From assembly GCA_947598345.1 (NCBI GenBank), contig CANQFF010000037.1, forward strand, positions 1-9,995: a stretch of DNA of 9,995 bases, in the 5' to 3' direction. The notes under the pieces were generated by a model. That model was not told the DNA's origin. It made no database searches and saw only the letters and a program-made list of their open reading frames with translations. Made by a program: the position numbers and the translations under genes. This document shows, in pieces, positions 1-7,065 of this stretch (position 1 is its first letter; each line of letters starts with the position of its first letter). The DNA is from an uncultured Bacilli bacterium (GTDB lineage Bacteria > Bacillota_I > Bacilli_A > RF39 > UBA660).

Positions 1-59
1 TTTTTATTTTTTTTCCCATTTTCTCTTACATTTGTTGTTTTTTTTAGTTAATATGACAT

Positions 60-1574
60 TTACTTTTCATTCAACTCAAATAATGAATAATCATCTTCCT
101 CAAATATTAACTTAAAATCAGAATCCTCATTCAAAAACTCATATAAATTTGAACCTTTATATACCAAAGCATAATCAAATTCATACTTATTAAACACATC
201 TTTATACCTAGAGATATTGTCAGCATCTAAAAAATCATTAATTATATCATATCCACCATTGAATTCTTTAATATAAACTTCAGCCCTAGAATCAACAAAT
301 ACAGGAATATCATTAAATTCTAAATATGATCCATAATTAAATTCATTATAAATTTTAATATTTTTATAATCTAAATTCTTCTTTATATAATTAACGCTTG
401 AAACTGGATATCCATCATTTATACCATAATCATTGTTTTTAAAATCAACCTTATATAAAAGATAACCATATGCACATACTAACCATGCACATATCCATAC
501 TAACCATATACAAGCAAATCTATATATAATATTTTTATCTATATTTTTAAATAAATTAAATTTTAATTTAGGAACTTTAAAAGATTCATAAACTATTTTA
601 ACAATAATGGTAAGATAAAATATATTCAAATATACTATATTTCTAACCGCAATAAGCATAAAAAGAAATAAACCTATGGCAAGCGTTAAATCCCTTAACT
701 TTATCTTAGTATCTTTTATACACATTATTATAATTAACAAAAGTATTAAATATAATCCATATATATTATCAATTAATACTGTTTTTTGCATTTCACCAAT
801 AAAGGAATATGTATTATTAAATAATGATTTTGTGAAAAAAGTATATGGATATAACTTTAATGGAGTAACAAGACCAGATAGTAATAGTAATACGAAAGTA
901 ACCAAAATTATCTTTTTATTTTTTGGATATTTTATAACAATTTTATCAGTTAAAAATTTTCCTAATTTAAATTTATCAACAATATGTTTAACTAAAAATT
1001 CAAATATAAATGGTAAAAACAAAACAACTGAGAATATCCATAATGGCATATGCATATTTGCAATAAGTATTGATATAATTAAAATATATATAGAATATTT
1101 CTTCTTTCCTGTATCATACAATTTATTTATAAAATAAACTTCTAAAAAGAAAAGTATATAAGTTATAGATTGAACTCTAGATTGAAACGCATATGAACAT
1201 CCAAGTAATGTCATTATGGAAACAATTACACTTACAATCTTATTATCAGTAATTTTATTATTTACATAAAATACACAAACACCAAATAAACTAAAAATTA
1301 TTAAAAATAAAACAAATATACCATTATAACCAAAAATATTATATATTGGATATATCATTAGATCATATAAATAATGATGATATATATATGTTAAATTAGG
1401 AATAAAACTAAAATGATCTTTAAAATCTATTCCATATTTTAATATGCTATCAGCTGTCTTTAAATCAAAAAACAAATCATTCTGAAAAAACTTAGGTATT
1501 AAAATTAAAGCAAAAATAAATATAATAAGCAAAGACATTATAATAGTTAACTTCTTACTAATTTTTTTATCCAT
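60..1574 (-). CDS. GT-C-type polytopic membrane glycosyltransferase, probably modifying the pilus
   Basis: Seen: 504 aa with about 11 hydrophobic segments (roughly 11-29, 85-103, 113-128, 133-150, 160-176, 178-196, 221-238, 269-286, 294-310, 312-328, 352-374) and a soluble C-terminal domain from about 380. The first outside loop (30-84) has the acidic pattern NDLFFDLKTADSILKYG, then DHFS and a HH pair. The C-terminal domain has NEFNYGSYLEFNDIPVFVDSR (409-429) minus nothing unusual. Known: an Asp-rich first loop, many TMs and a C-terminal domain with a PVFxDxRxxxY-like motif occur in GT-C/PMT-like transferases that use lipid-linked sugars. Inferred: its place directly after two pilin genes suggests it glycosylates them. 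Its start ATG has GAGG about 9 nt upstream. It has its own candidate promoter overlapping the upstream terminator. The acceptor and sugar are unknown, and a non-pilus cell-envelope role remains possible. Confidence 0.5.
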   Translation of the reverse strand: MDKKISKKLTIIMSLLIIFIFALILIPKFFQNDLFFDLKTADSILKYGIDFKDHFSFIPNLTYIYHHYLYDLMIYPIYNIFGYNGIFVLFLIIFSLFGVCVFYVNNKITDNKIVSVIVSIMTLLGCSYAFQSRVQSITYILFFLEVYFINKLYDTGKKKYSIYILIISILIANMHMPLWIFSVVLFLPFIFEFLVKHIVDKFKLGKFLTDKIVIKYPKNKKIILVTFVLLLLSGLVTPLKLYPYTFFTKSLFNNTYSFIGEMQKTVLIDNIYGLYLILLLIIIMCIKDTKIKLRDLTLAIGLFLFMLIAVRNIVYLNIFYLTIIVKIVYESFKVPKLKFNLFKNIDKNIIYRFACIWLVWICAWLVCAYGYLLYKVDFKNNDYGINDGYPVSSVNYIKKNLDYKNIKIYNEFNYGSYLEFNDIPVFVDSRAEVYIKEFNGGYDIINDFLDADNISRYKDVFNKYEFDYALVYKGSNLYEFLNEDSDFKLIFEEDDYSLFELNEK

Positions 1575-1594
1575 ATATCACAACCTCTTATTTA

Positions 1595-1623
1595 ATTATA
1601 CAAAAAAAAAAGAGTAATAACAA
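1595..1623 (-). promoter_or_regulatory. Candidate sigma-A promoter of the glycosyltransferase gene
   Basis: A TATAAT -10 (1595-1600) lies 17 nt from TTGTTA as -35 (1618-1623, four of six consensus bases). The predicted transcription start is near 1587, so the mRNA leader would be only about 13 nt and the GAGG ribosome binding site would sit at its very end. The -35 lies in the loop and stem of the preceding terminator. Confidence 0.5.
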
Positions 1624-1628
1624 CCCTT
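1602..1628 (-). terminator. Intrinsic terminator after the pilin pair
   Basis: On the minus strand AAGGGT and ACTCTT form a 6-bp stem with one G-U pair around a 7-nt loop. An uninterrupted run of ten T follows. It begins only a few bases after the stop of the second pilin gene. The stem is short, so readthrough into the glycosyltransferase is likely to some degree. Confidence 0.7.
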
Positions 1629-1633
1629 AATTA

Positions 1634-1849
1634 TTATTGGCAAGTAGTAAAATTGGTAATTGTTTTAGTACTATTTTCAGTAGTATAGCACTTCCCACCA
1701 CGCCATGAGCCACCGCAAGAAGAGCAATTAGATCTTTCTGAGGTACTATTCATCAAATTACTTATTATTACTGTTCCTACACCTAATACTATAGCTATTA
1801 AAACTATTGTTATTACTGTCATGTTTGCTTCTCCTGCTGCTTCTTTCAC
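1634..1849 (-). CDS. Flp/Tad pilin-like protein, four-cysteine variant
   Basis: Seen: 71 aa. The N-terminus MKEAAGEANM is followed by a hydrophobic helix (about 11-32) and a short polar tail with Cys42, Cys45, Cys54 and Cys70. The start is GTG, fixed by a GAGGTGATATA ribosome binding site and by alignment with the ATG of the upstream copy. Known: Flp/Tad major pilins are this small, with a short leader, one N-terminal helix and little else. Odd: the usual G-xxxx-EY processing site is absent; Gly6 followed by Glu7 is the nearest candidate. The tail is unlike the upstream copy except for a C-terminal Cys loop sharing N-S-T-K. It lies 14 nt after its paralogue and just before a terminator. Pilin identity is inferred from size, topology and neighbours; a minor pilin is an alternative. 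Confidence 0.75.
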   Translation of the reverse strand: MKEAAGEANMTVITIVLIAIVLGVGTVIISNLMNSTSERSNCSSCGGSWRGGKCYTTENSTKTITNFTTCQ

Positions 1850-2065
1850 TATATCACCTCACATTATTTACAATCATATCTTTTAGTAGAATTATTATAT
1901 GTACAATTTGAACCTGCACCGTTCATAATGTTATTTGATTTATTTGAAGTATTATTCATCAAATTACTTATTATTATTGTTCCTACACCTAGTACTATAG
2001 CTATTAAAACTATTGTTATTACTGTCATATTTGCTTCTCCTGCTGCTTCTTTCATTATATCACCT
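1744..2065 (-). repeat. Tandem duplication covering the 5' halves of the two pilin genes
   Basis: Segments 1744-1859 and 1950-2065 (116 nt each) differ at only five positions. The match covers the ribosome binding site, start codon and first 35 codons, then stops abruptly. Three of the five changes alter the start codon (ATG/GTG) or an amino acid (V27I, S35N); the other two are silent. Confidence 0.9.
1864..2055 (-). CDS. Flp/Tad pilin-like protein, two-cysteine variant
   Basis: Seen: 63 aa, starting at ATG behind GTAGGTGATATA. Residues 1-34 match the downstream paralogue except Val/Ile at 27, and form the charged MKEAAGE leader plus the hydrophobic helix (about 11-32). The tail is Asn-rich and ends in a loop closed by Cys51 and Cys62 (CTYNNSTKRYDC), which could form a disulfide. 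The tail has many N-x-S/T triplets. Known: Tad pilins polymerise through the N-terminal helix while the tail faces outward. Inferred: this is the promoter-proximal and so perhaps the major subunit of a two-pilin fibre. No E5-Y6 motif is present, so processing by a classical TadV-type peptidase is uncertain, and no such peptidase is encoded in the window. Confidence 0.75.
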   Translation of the reverse strand: MKEAAGEANMTVITIVLIAIVLGVGTIIISNLMNNTSNKSNNIMNGAGSNCTYNNSTKRYDCK

Positions 2066-2087
2066 ACCTTTACAATGTTCTAAATTA

Positions 2088-2117
2088 ATTATATAACAAT
2101 ATAAAACTTAAAATCAA
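2088..2117 (-). promoter_or_regulatory. Candidate sigma-A promoter of the pilin genes
   Basis: TATAAT (2088-2093) is 18 nt from TTGATT (2112-2117), in the 94-nt gap between the platform gene and the first pilin. The start codon is about 33 nt downstream of the -10. It would let pilins be made in excess over the assembly machinery. A weak A/T hairpin (2116-2132) overlaps the -35. Confidence 0.55.
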
Positions 2118-2149
2118 TACTTTATTAGTATTATTTACATTTTTTTACA

Positions 2150-2941
2150 TTATATTCCCATCATAACTGTCATTGACATAAATAACACAAGAAGAACTCC
2201 TCCACCAGTTGTAAATAACATAACCATTGTTCTTTTTTCCATAGCTTCTAAACGCTCTTTATATTTTTGTTCACGAGCCTTATTTTGCAAGTTAGAAACT
2301 GTCTTTGAAAACATCATTATTTGTTCGTGTTTATCTTGGTTAGATCCTAGTCCTAAACGATATAAAAGTCTCATCATTCTCATAGAATCTCTAACCGGAT
2401 ATTCATTTGCAAAGTCTATATAAGGTTGTATTGAAGAATCACCTTCATCTATTTTTGCAATTAATTTTTTCAAACCAGGTCTAAATATTTCTGGCGCAGT
2501 ATCTATACTTCTAGATAAAGCTACCGGAACAGTATAATGTTGAACAAGTATTTCCAAACTTTTTAAGTAATATGGAAGCATAGAATCCATCGTATGAAGT
2601 CTAGCTTTATAATAAGATTTTAATTTAGTATAACCACTTTTAAATACCAAAAATCCACCTATACAAGATGCCATTAACCACATATAATTAAAATTTCCAG
2701 TAATTAATAGCATAAAAATTAATACTAGCGTTATTAATATTCCATCTCTAATTCTTCTCGTAAAAAGCGCGTTTATATCCAAATCTTTACCCTTATATTT
2801 TATTCTCAATAAAAATTCATAATCTTTTTCCATAAATCTTCTAAGGAATGGATTAACATCACTTAAAAAGCCTTTAGTATCAATAATATTATTATATACA
2901 ATTATTATTATTACAGCTATTATTACAATTATAAATTCCAT
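2150..2941 (-). CDS. TadC-like inner-membrane platform protein
   Basis: Seen: 263 aa with hydrophobic segments at about 2-19, 68-82, 86-101 and 238-262. Between them is a helical cytoplasmic region (about 105-235) carrying the type II secretion system F-like pattern, with the stretches MDSMLPYYLKSLEILVQHY and SMRMMRLLYRLGLGS. Known: TadB and TadC are the split GspF-type platform pair that contacts the ATPase and passes pilin subunits into the fibre. Context: its ATG overlaps the TAA of the preceding platform gene by one base, so the two are probably translationally coupled and made in equal amounts. The TadC rather than TadB label rests on gene order and length. No terminator of any strength follows, so some transcription may continue into the pilins. 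Confidence 0.85.
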   Translation of the reverse strand: MEFIIVIIAVIIIIVYNNIIDTKGFLSDVNPFLRRFMEKDYEFLLRIKYKGKDLDINALFTRRIRDGILITLVLIFMLLITGNFNYMWLMASCIGGFLVFKSGYTKLKSYYKARLHTMDSMLPYYLKSLEILVQHYTVPVALSRSIDTAPEIFRPGLKKLIAKIDEGDSSIQPYIDFANEYPVRDSMRMMRLLYRLGLGSNQDKHEQIMMFSKTVSNLQNKAREQKYKERLEAMEKRTMVMLFTTGGGVLLVLFMSMTVMMGI

Positions 2942-3843
2942 TATTCAGCCCCCACATTCTCATTATAATATTTTGTTCCTGAAAGTAAGAAATATGTATT
3001 AATTATAACTATTACATGAAGCATTACTCTTACATACCACAAATCAAGCATAGTTTGATATGTCTCACCAAGCATTATCTGAACTAAACCTATCATCAAA
3101 TATAATATAAGACCAAATTTTAAAAACTTTTTATAAAATGCTTCCCTATCTAGTCTATCTCTATAAACACCTTCTACAAGTATATCTATATCAAGTGACA
3201 TATTTTCTAGTGATTCACTTGCATCTTTTGAACCTTCATTAGTTATTTGAACAAACAATTGATGCATATTTTTAACCATATAAAAATCATATTTCTCATT
3301 CATATATTGAATTGATTGATTTATTGTTCCATTTTCATATGCCATATCTATCATAGTTTTAACATCAGCTTTAACAGGATCTTCTAATACACCAGAAGAA
3401 TATACACCCTCAAGTGATTTAACAAAACTTTGAGTAGTTGCAAACTCCATTATTACATTTGTAGTATATACCTGAACTTGTTCAAATATAAATTCACTAT
3501 ATAATCTTTTACATCTCAAATAATTTATATAAGGTACTGCACATACTGCAAGCGCAGCATATACAATTGAAACTATCAAATTATAGAAATAAAGATAAGT
3601 TACTACACCTGCACCAAAAGCAAATAGTAAAACTTGACCTATATATTGTTGTAAACTATAATCCTGCTTTAATTCCTTTATCTTTTTTCTAATTTCTCTA
3701 TATGTATAAGGAGCAACTTTACTATATAATCTTCTTCCCTGAGAACTTACAAATTGATAAGCCTGTTCTCCAACACTACTTCTATATATAATTAGGAATA
3801 TTGCTATCACAGCAACAAATATAAAAAGTAAAGTTATATTCAT
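2941..3843 (-). CDS. TadB-like inner-membrane platform protein
   Basis: Seen: 300 aa; hydrophobic segments at about 3-20, 68-86, 88-107, 240-258 and 270-287. A cytoplasmic helical domain (about 112-238) has a T2SF-like layout, with EFATTQSFVKSLEGVYSSG followed later by a Glu/Asp-rich segment. Known: in Tad systems this protein sits in the membrane beside the hexameric ATPase and forms the platform with TadC. The start is ATG behind a strong GGAGGAATCGTT, 11 nt after the ATPase stop codon. Its stop (TAA) shares a base with the ATG of the TadC-like gene. It is slightly larger than its partner and keeps a basic linker (RRLYSKVAPYTYREIRKKIK) after the first membrane segment. Assignment to TadB over TadC follows the usual order ATPase-TadB-TadC. 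Confidence 0.85.
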   Translation of the reverse strand: MNITLLFIFVAVIAIFLIIYRSSVGEQAYQFVSSQGRRLYSKVAPYTYREIRKKIKELKQDYSLQQYIGQVLLFAFGAGVVTYLYFYNLIVSIVYAALAVCAVPYINYLRCKRLYSEFIFEQVQVYTTNVIMEFATTQSFVKSLEGVYSSGVLEDPVKADVKTMIDMAYENGTINQSIQYMNEKYDFYMVKNMHQLFVQITNEGSKDASESLENMSLDIDILVEGVYRDRLDREAFYKKFLKFGLILYLMIGLVQIMLGETYQTMLDLWYVRVMLHVIVIINTYFLLSGTKYYNENVGAE

Positions 3844-3854
3844 AACGATTCCTC

Positions 3855-5039
3855 CTATTCAAAAATTAATTCATTTTTCTTAACAGCTTGTTTTTCTACT
3901 TGCTGATTTTGTAATTCACTTATATCTGGACTTATTCCATCATCAAAATTGTTAACACTCTCATTTTTATCAGCATTATCATATTCAGCTTTCACAAATC
4001 CATCTGGAAGTTTAGTTCCTTGTGCTTCTAGATATTCAGCTAAATATTTACTTGGATTTTTTCTATAAACCTTTCCATCTGGTGTCTTTTTATAAAGCGT
4101 ATTATATTTTGCCTCATTATCTTCTGTAACATAAAACTCCGTTACTTCAGCAATTTCTCTTACAAATTTTTTAGTAACTTTATCTTGATATCCACGAATA
4201 TAAACACCTATTTGAATATATCTATAGATAGATTTTAAAAACTGTTCAATATCTTGGTTCGTTTCAAGCAAACTATACATACGATTTGGTATTGACGATG
4301 CTTTATCTGCGTGTATTGTAGATAAAATGTAGTGACCTGATGAAATAGAGTTTCTAACAGCCATAACAGCCTCAGCACTACGAACCTCTGAAAGTAATAT
4401 CCATTTAGGATTTTGTCTCATGCAAGTTACTAAAACATCAGAATAGCTAGCAATATTATTTGTTTTCATAGCTACAATATCTCTATTTGGGTATATTCTA
4501 TCTAAGTGTAACTCCAGTGTATCCTCTATAGTTATCAATTTTTCATTTTCATATGTATTAGCAGCTAAGAACTTAACAAACTCTGTTTTACCACTACCTG
4601 TTTCTCCACAAACTATTATGTTGCAGTGTCCGTGAACACAAGTTATAAGAAAATCCAGAATATCCTCTGTTATATATTTTTCTCTTAATATTTTATTTCT
4701 TTCCAAACGAATTTTGGCCGGAGTTTTACGAATAACACAAGCTATACCATTTCTCGCTATAGAATCATGCACAAAGTTCATACGAAGTTCTGCACTTTCA
4801 CTATCCAAAAATGGATGCGCTGCATTAAAACTCTTACCCATTACATTTGAACATTGGAAAGCAAGTTTTTCAATAAAATTATTATTTATTGCGGGATTTT
4901 CTACCCTATATATACCTTTTGATAATGTCTTAAGCCATACTTGTCCATTATTACTATAAGAGATATCGGTAATATCGTCATTATTTAAATATTCTGTTAA
5001 TGGACCAAAGTCCATTCCTTCAAATATATTATCGTGCAT
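3855..5039 (-). CDS. CpaF/TadA-type secretion ATPase
   Basis: Seen: 394 aa. Walker A GETGSGKT lies at 145-152, an Asp box ITIEDTLEL at 169-177, an atypical Walker B ILLSEVRSAEA at 214-224 with Glu218, and a His box STIHADKASS with His243. A short N-terminal domain precedes, including basic R104 and K105. Known: these are the hallmarks of GspE/VirB11-type hexameric ATPases; the Tad version powers pilus assembly. Odd: family members usually have GEVRGGEA at Walker B, while here both Gly positions are replaced. A charged, probably disordered C-terminal extension (about 300-394) follows the core. The ATG lies 1-3 nt after the SAF gene's stop with no clear Shine-Dalgarno sequence, suggesting translational coupling; M9 is an alternative start. 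Confidence 0.95.
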   Translation of the reverse strand: MHDNIFEGMDFGPLTEYLNNDDITDISYSNNGQVWLKTLSKGIYRVENPAINNNFIEKLAFQCSNVMGKSFNAAHPFLDSESAELRMNFVHDSIARNGIACVIRKTPAKIRLERNKILREKYITEDILDFLITCVHGHCNIIVCGETGSGKTEFVKFLAANTYENEKLITIEDTLELHLDRIYPNRDIVAMKTNNIASYSDVLVTCMRQNPKWILLSEVRSAEAVMAVRNSISSGHYILSTIHADKASSIPNRMYSLLETNQDIEQFLKSIYRYIQIGVYIRGYQDKVTKKFVREIAEVTEFYVTEDNEAKYNTLYKKTPDGKVYRKNPSKYLAEYLEAQGTKLPDGFVKAEYDNADKNESVNNFDDGISPDISELQNQQVEKQAVKKNELIFE

Positions 5040-5042
5040 ACA

Positions 5043-5897
5043 TTACTCTGTTTGAGTATTTGTATTTGTTCCATCAGTTGTATTACCGTTCTCTTCATTT
5101 TCATTCTCAGTATCCTCAGGAATTTCATCTTCCTCTACAGTAATAGTTTGTGCATCCACAAAATCTCTTAAAGTAGAGCTTGTAACAACTATGTAATCTT
5201 CTGTAGGAACAACTGAACCTCTTGGAGCGATAATTAGTTCTACATCTAAATATTCTATCTTATGTAACAATATATATACATCTGGATTTACTGCAAATCC
5301 TATTCTTGATGGAGCAGTTCCCTCAGAAGCATTATCAAATACATTATTAGCGCTTCCATCGTGTACAACTAATACTTTAACATTTTTCACTAATTTACCA
5401 AACATAGTTGTACCGTTTTCATCAGTTGCTTTCATATATATATCTACATATGTATTAGGAAGAACTGAATTGCCTAAAGTACTATCAGTATCAACAGGCA
5501 TATAATAACCTAATTCCCCTTCTTCACGGTTTAATTCTTCTATCCAGTTACCAGGAACTTTAGAAGCATCAACAACTAAATCATTATAAAACATTCCACC
5601 TTCTGGAACAGTAACATTTACATTAGTATACCTTCCAATAATTAAGGCTGCTGAAGTTATAACATTATCACTAACCATGCTACGAGCAACCGATTTCATT
5701 GTAACATCTTCACTTGTAATTTCTGTTCTTGGTGGTATTGTTCTAGCAGCAACAGGAATATTTACAGGATCAGTCTTACTCTTAATACTAGAACTATATC
5801 CTATATATAATGCAACTAAAATAACTATAACAAGTAAAATAGTTACAACATTCTTATTTGTAAAAAATCTTTTTAAACCTATAACAAAATTATTCAT
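5043..5897 (-). CDS. CpaB/RcpC-like SAF-domain pilus assembly protein
   Basis: Seen: 284 aa from the ATG at 5897. An inner-membrane anchor (about 17-34) is followed by a SAF-like domain (about 45-107, with NIPVAARTIPPRTEITSEDV and VPEGGMF), a beta-rich RcpC-like domain (about 128-230) and an acidic Asn/Thr/Glu tail (253-284). Known: CpaB proteins normally link the inner-membrane machine to the periplasm and secretin in Gram-negative Tad systems. Here no secretin gene is seen, so it may instead engage the cell wall or guide the fibre through it. An ATG 42 nt further upstream (5939) is in frame, but it overlaps the preceding gene and lacks a ribosome binding site. The chosen start has GGAG about 10 nt before it and leaves a 16-nt gap. 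Confidence 0.85.
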   Translation of the reverse strand: MNNFVIGLKRFFTNKNVVTILLVIVILVALYIGYSSSIKSKTDPVNIPVAARTIPPRTEITSEDVTMKSVARSMVSDNVITSAALIIGRYTNVNVTVPEGGMFYNDLVVDASKVPGNWIEELNREEGELGYYMPVDTDSTLGNSVLPNTYVDIYMKATDENGTTMFGKLVKNVKVLVVHDGSANNVFDNASEGTAPSRIGFAVNPDVYILLHKIEYLDVELIIAPRGSVVPTEDYIVVTSSTLRDFVDAQTITVEEDEIPEDTENENEENGNTTDGTNTNTQTE

Positions 5898-5913
5898 TCC
5901 TTTTATTCTCCTC

Positions 5914-6315
5914 TCAATATTCTGTTTCAAATATAGCATCTATATGATTGACTAAATTAAATTCAACTACTTCTCCAGTAACATTACTAGAATTAGCACT
6001 CGATACCCTCAGACTAACTTTAGGCGGAGCTTCATGCACATCGAATATTTCTATTTTATATCTATTAGATAAATCCGCGTTCTCAGCAAATCTTCTCACA
6101 AAATTCTCAACGAATTTAGCTTCAACAATCCTAACAACACCAGTTTGTCTGTAAAAGGATAAGTCGATTGCATCATACATAGCTGCTTCAGTAGTTTCCT
6201 TAAGTAAATTGTAATTGTGTTGATCAGTATTAGTAACATTTGCAAAAAACCAAATAATACCAATAGCTAAAAGAGATAACACTATAACCCCATACCCCCA
6301 TACCGCTTCTCTCAA
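5914..6315 (-). CDS. TadE/minor-pilin-like single-TM protein
   Basis: Seen: 133 aa starting at TTG, with AGGTGGT 6 nt upstream and no better ATG. The N-terminus MREAVWGYG leads into one membrane segment (about 7-25), followed by a polar helix (30-55) and a mixed alpha/beta ectodomain with a Ser/Asn-rich stretch near 105-113. Known: TadE/TadF pseudopilins have this one-TM-plus-small-domain form. I do not recognise a specific family, so that label is inference from size, topology and position as first gene of the Tad operon. The N-terminus M-R-E-A echoes the pilins' M-K-E-A, which supports a pilin-related role. A charged, Cys-free ectodomain separates it from the pilins. It ends at TGA, 16 nt before the SAF gene. 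Confidence 0.7.
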   Translation of the reverse strand: MREAVWGYGVIVLSLLAIGIIWFFANVTNTDQHNYNLLKETTEAAMYDAIDLSFYRQTGVVRIVEAKFVENFVRRFAENADLSNRYKIEIFDVHEAPPKVSLRVSSANSSNVTGEVVEFNLVNHIDAIFETEY

Positions 6316-6357
6316 GATACCACCTACTTTTTCTATCTCGTATTCTTATACATTACA

Positions 6358-6386
6358 ATTATATCACATATTATTTTTTTATTCAA
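6358..6386 (-). promoter_or_regulatory. Sigma-A promoter of the Tad assembly operon
   Basis: TATAAT (6358-6363) is preceded by TGA, giving an extended -10, and lies 17 nt from TTGAAT (6381-6386). The TTG start codon is about 43 nt downstream of the -10. It lies in the gap after the 221-aa gene, so the assembly genes can be expressed separately from the two upstream membrane proteins. Confidence 0.75.
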
Positions 6387-6392
6387 TAAAAA

Positions 6393-7058
6393 TTATAAAT
6401 CAAATCTATTTTTTCTTCTACTAATTATAATAATTGTAACACAAATTAATATAATTCCAATAAAGAAGTAATAATAGTAATTTACATATAAATCTATTAA
6501 TTTATCAAGAAAACTTTTTTTCACAATAACTTGTGGTGGTTGCTCATCTTCTTTATTTAAATTGGATATATATTCTATAGTTTTAGACATAAATTCATTA
6601 TAAGAAATTCTTTTATTAACCCACTTTTGACATAAATTAAAATTAGGTACTTCATCACAAAGAGAATTATTATAATAAACATTATATATAGGTAATTTAT
6701 AATATTTCGTGCCTAAATTAACACCATAGCACTCACTACTCGCTGAATAAAATTTATATGAAGAAGATACCCCATCACCGTAGTTATAAATAGTTATTTC
6801 ACCATTTTTAGTGTTAGAATATCCATATGTAGTATCAGTGTATGTATCTACAAAATATACCCCATTTGGTATATTGTTTAAAGTTATATCAAACAAAACA
6901 GCTTGATTTTCTATTGAACGATAATTATAAGAAATATTAATATTAGATACATATTTTTTTAGCCTAGATATATAAGTATTATCACAGTAAGCACTAATAT
7001 TATCAAATCCTATTATAAACATCACTAAAATGACCAGTATTAAAAATATTTTTTTCAT
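6393..7058 (-). CDS. Secreted type I membrane protein of unknown function
   Basis: Not recognised. Seen: 221 aa with a signal peptide (about 1-23, likely cut after ISA), a Tyr/Asn-rich ectodomain with Cys25, Cys110, Cys134 and Cys143, a C-terminal membrane segment (about 194-213) and a short basic tail ending RRKNRFDL. A Pro-rich joint (QPPQ, 173-176) and an aromatic run (NYYYYFF) precede the membrane helix. Four ectodomain cysteines suggest two disulfides. It begins 7 nt after the 520-aa membrane protein, whose TAG overlaps its ribosome binding site, so the two are almost certainly one transcript and possibly one complex. Its position immediately before the Tad operon suggests a role with the pilus, for example as an anchor or regulator, but this is inference. 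Confidence 0.8.
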   Translation of the reverse strand: MKKIFLILVILVMFIIGFDNISAYCDNTYISRLKKYVSNINISYNYRSIENQAVLFDITLNNIPNGVYFVDTYTDTTYGYSNTKNGEITIYNYGDGVSSSYKFYSASSECYGVNLGTKYYKLPIYNVYYNNSLCDEVPNFNLCQKWVNKRISYNEFMSKTIEYISNLNKEDEQPPQVIVKKSFLDKLIDLYVNYYYYFFIGIILICVTIIIISRRKNRFDL

Positions 7059-7065
7059 ATATCAC

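Noticed and set aside
1..19. Possible start of another minus-strand gene (ATG at 17-19, MGKKIK)
   Set aside because: Only six codons are visible, the AGAG upstream is weak, and A-rich sequence gives such starts by chance.
676..1137. 153-aa plus-strand open frame
   Set aside because: It is antisense to the glycosyltransferase gene, has no ribosome binding site and reads as a shadow of its hydrophobic segments.
2116..2132. Hairpin after the TadC-like gene as a terminator
   Set aside because: Six A/T-rich base pairs without a proper T-run; at most a weak attenuator.
4714..4959. 81-aa plus-strand open frame
   Set aside because: It lies wholly opposite the conserved ATPase and has no start signal.
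5898..5939. Upstream ATG extending the SAF protein by 14 residues
   Set aside because: It overlaps the preceding gene and has no ribosome binding site; the GGAG before 5897 fits the shorter form.
5677..6154. Two plus-strand open frames opposite the SAF and minor-pilin genes
   Set aside because: Both are antisense to better supported genes and lack ribosome binding sites.
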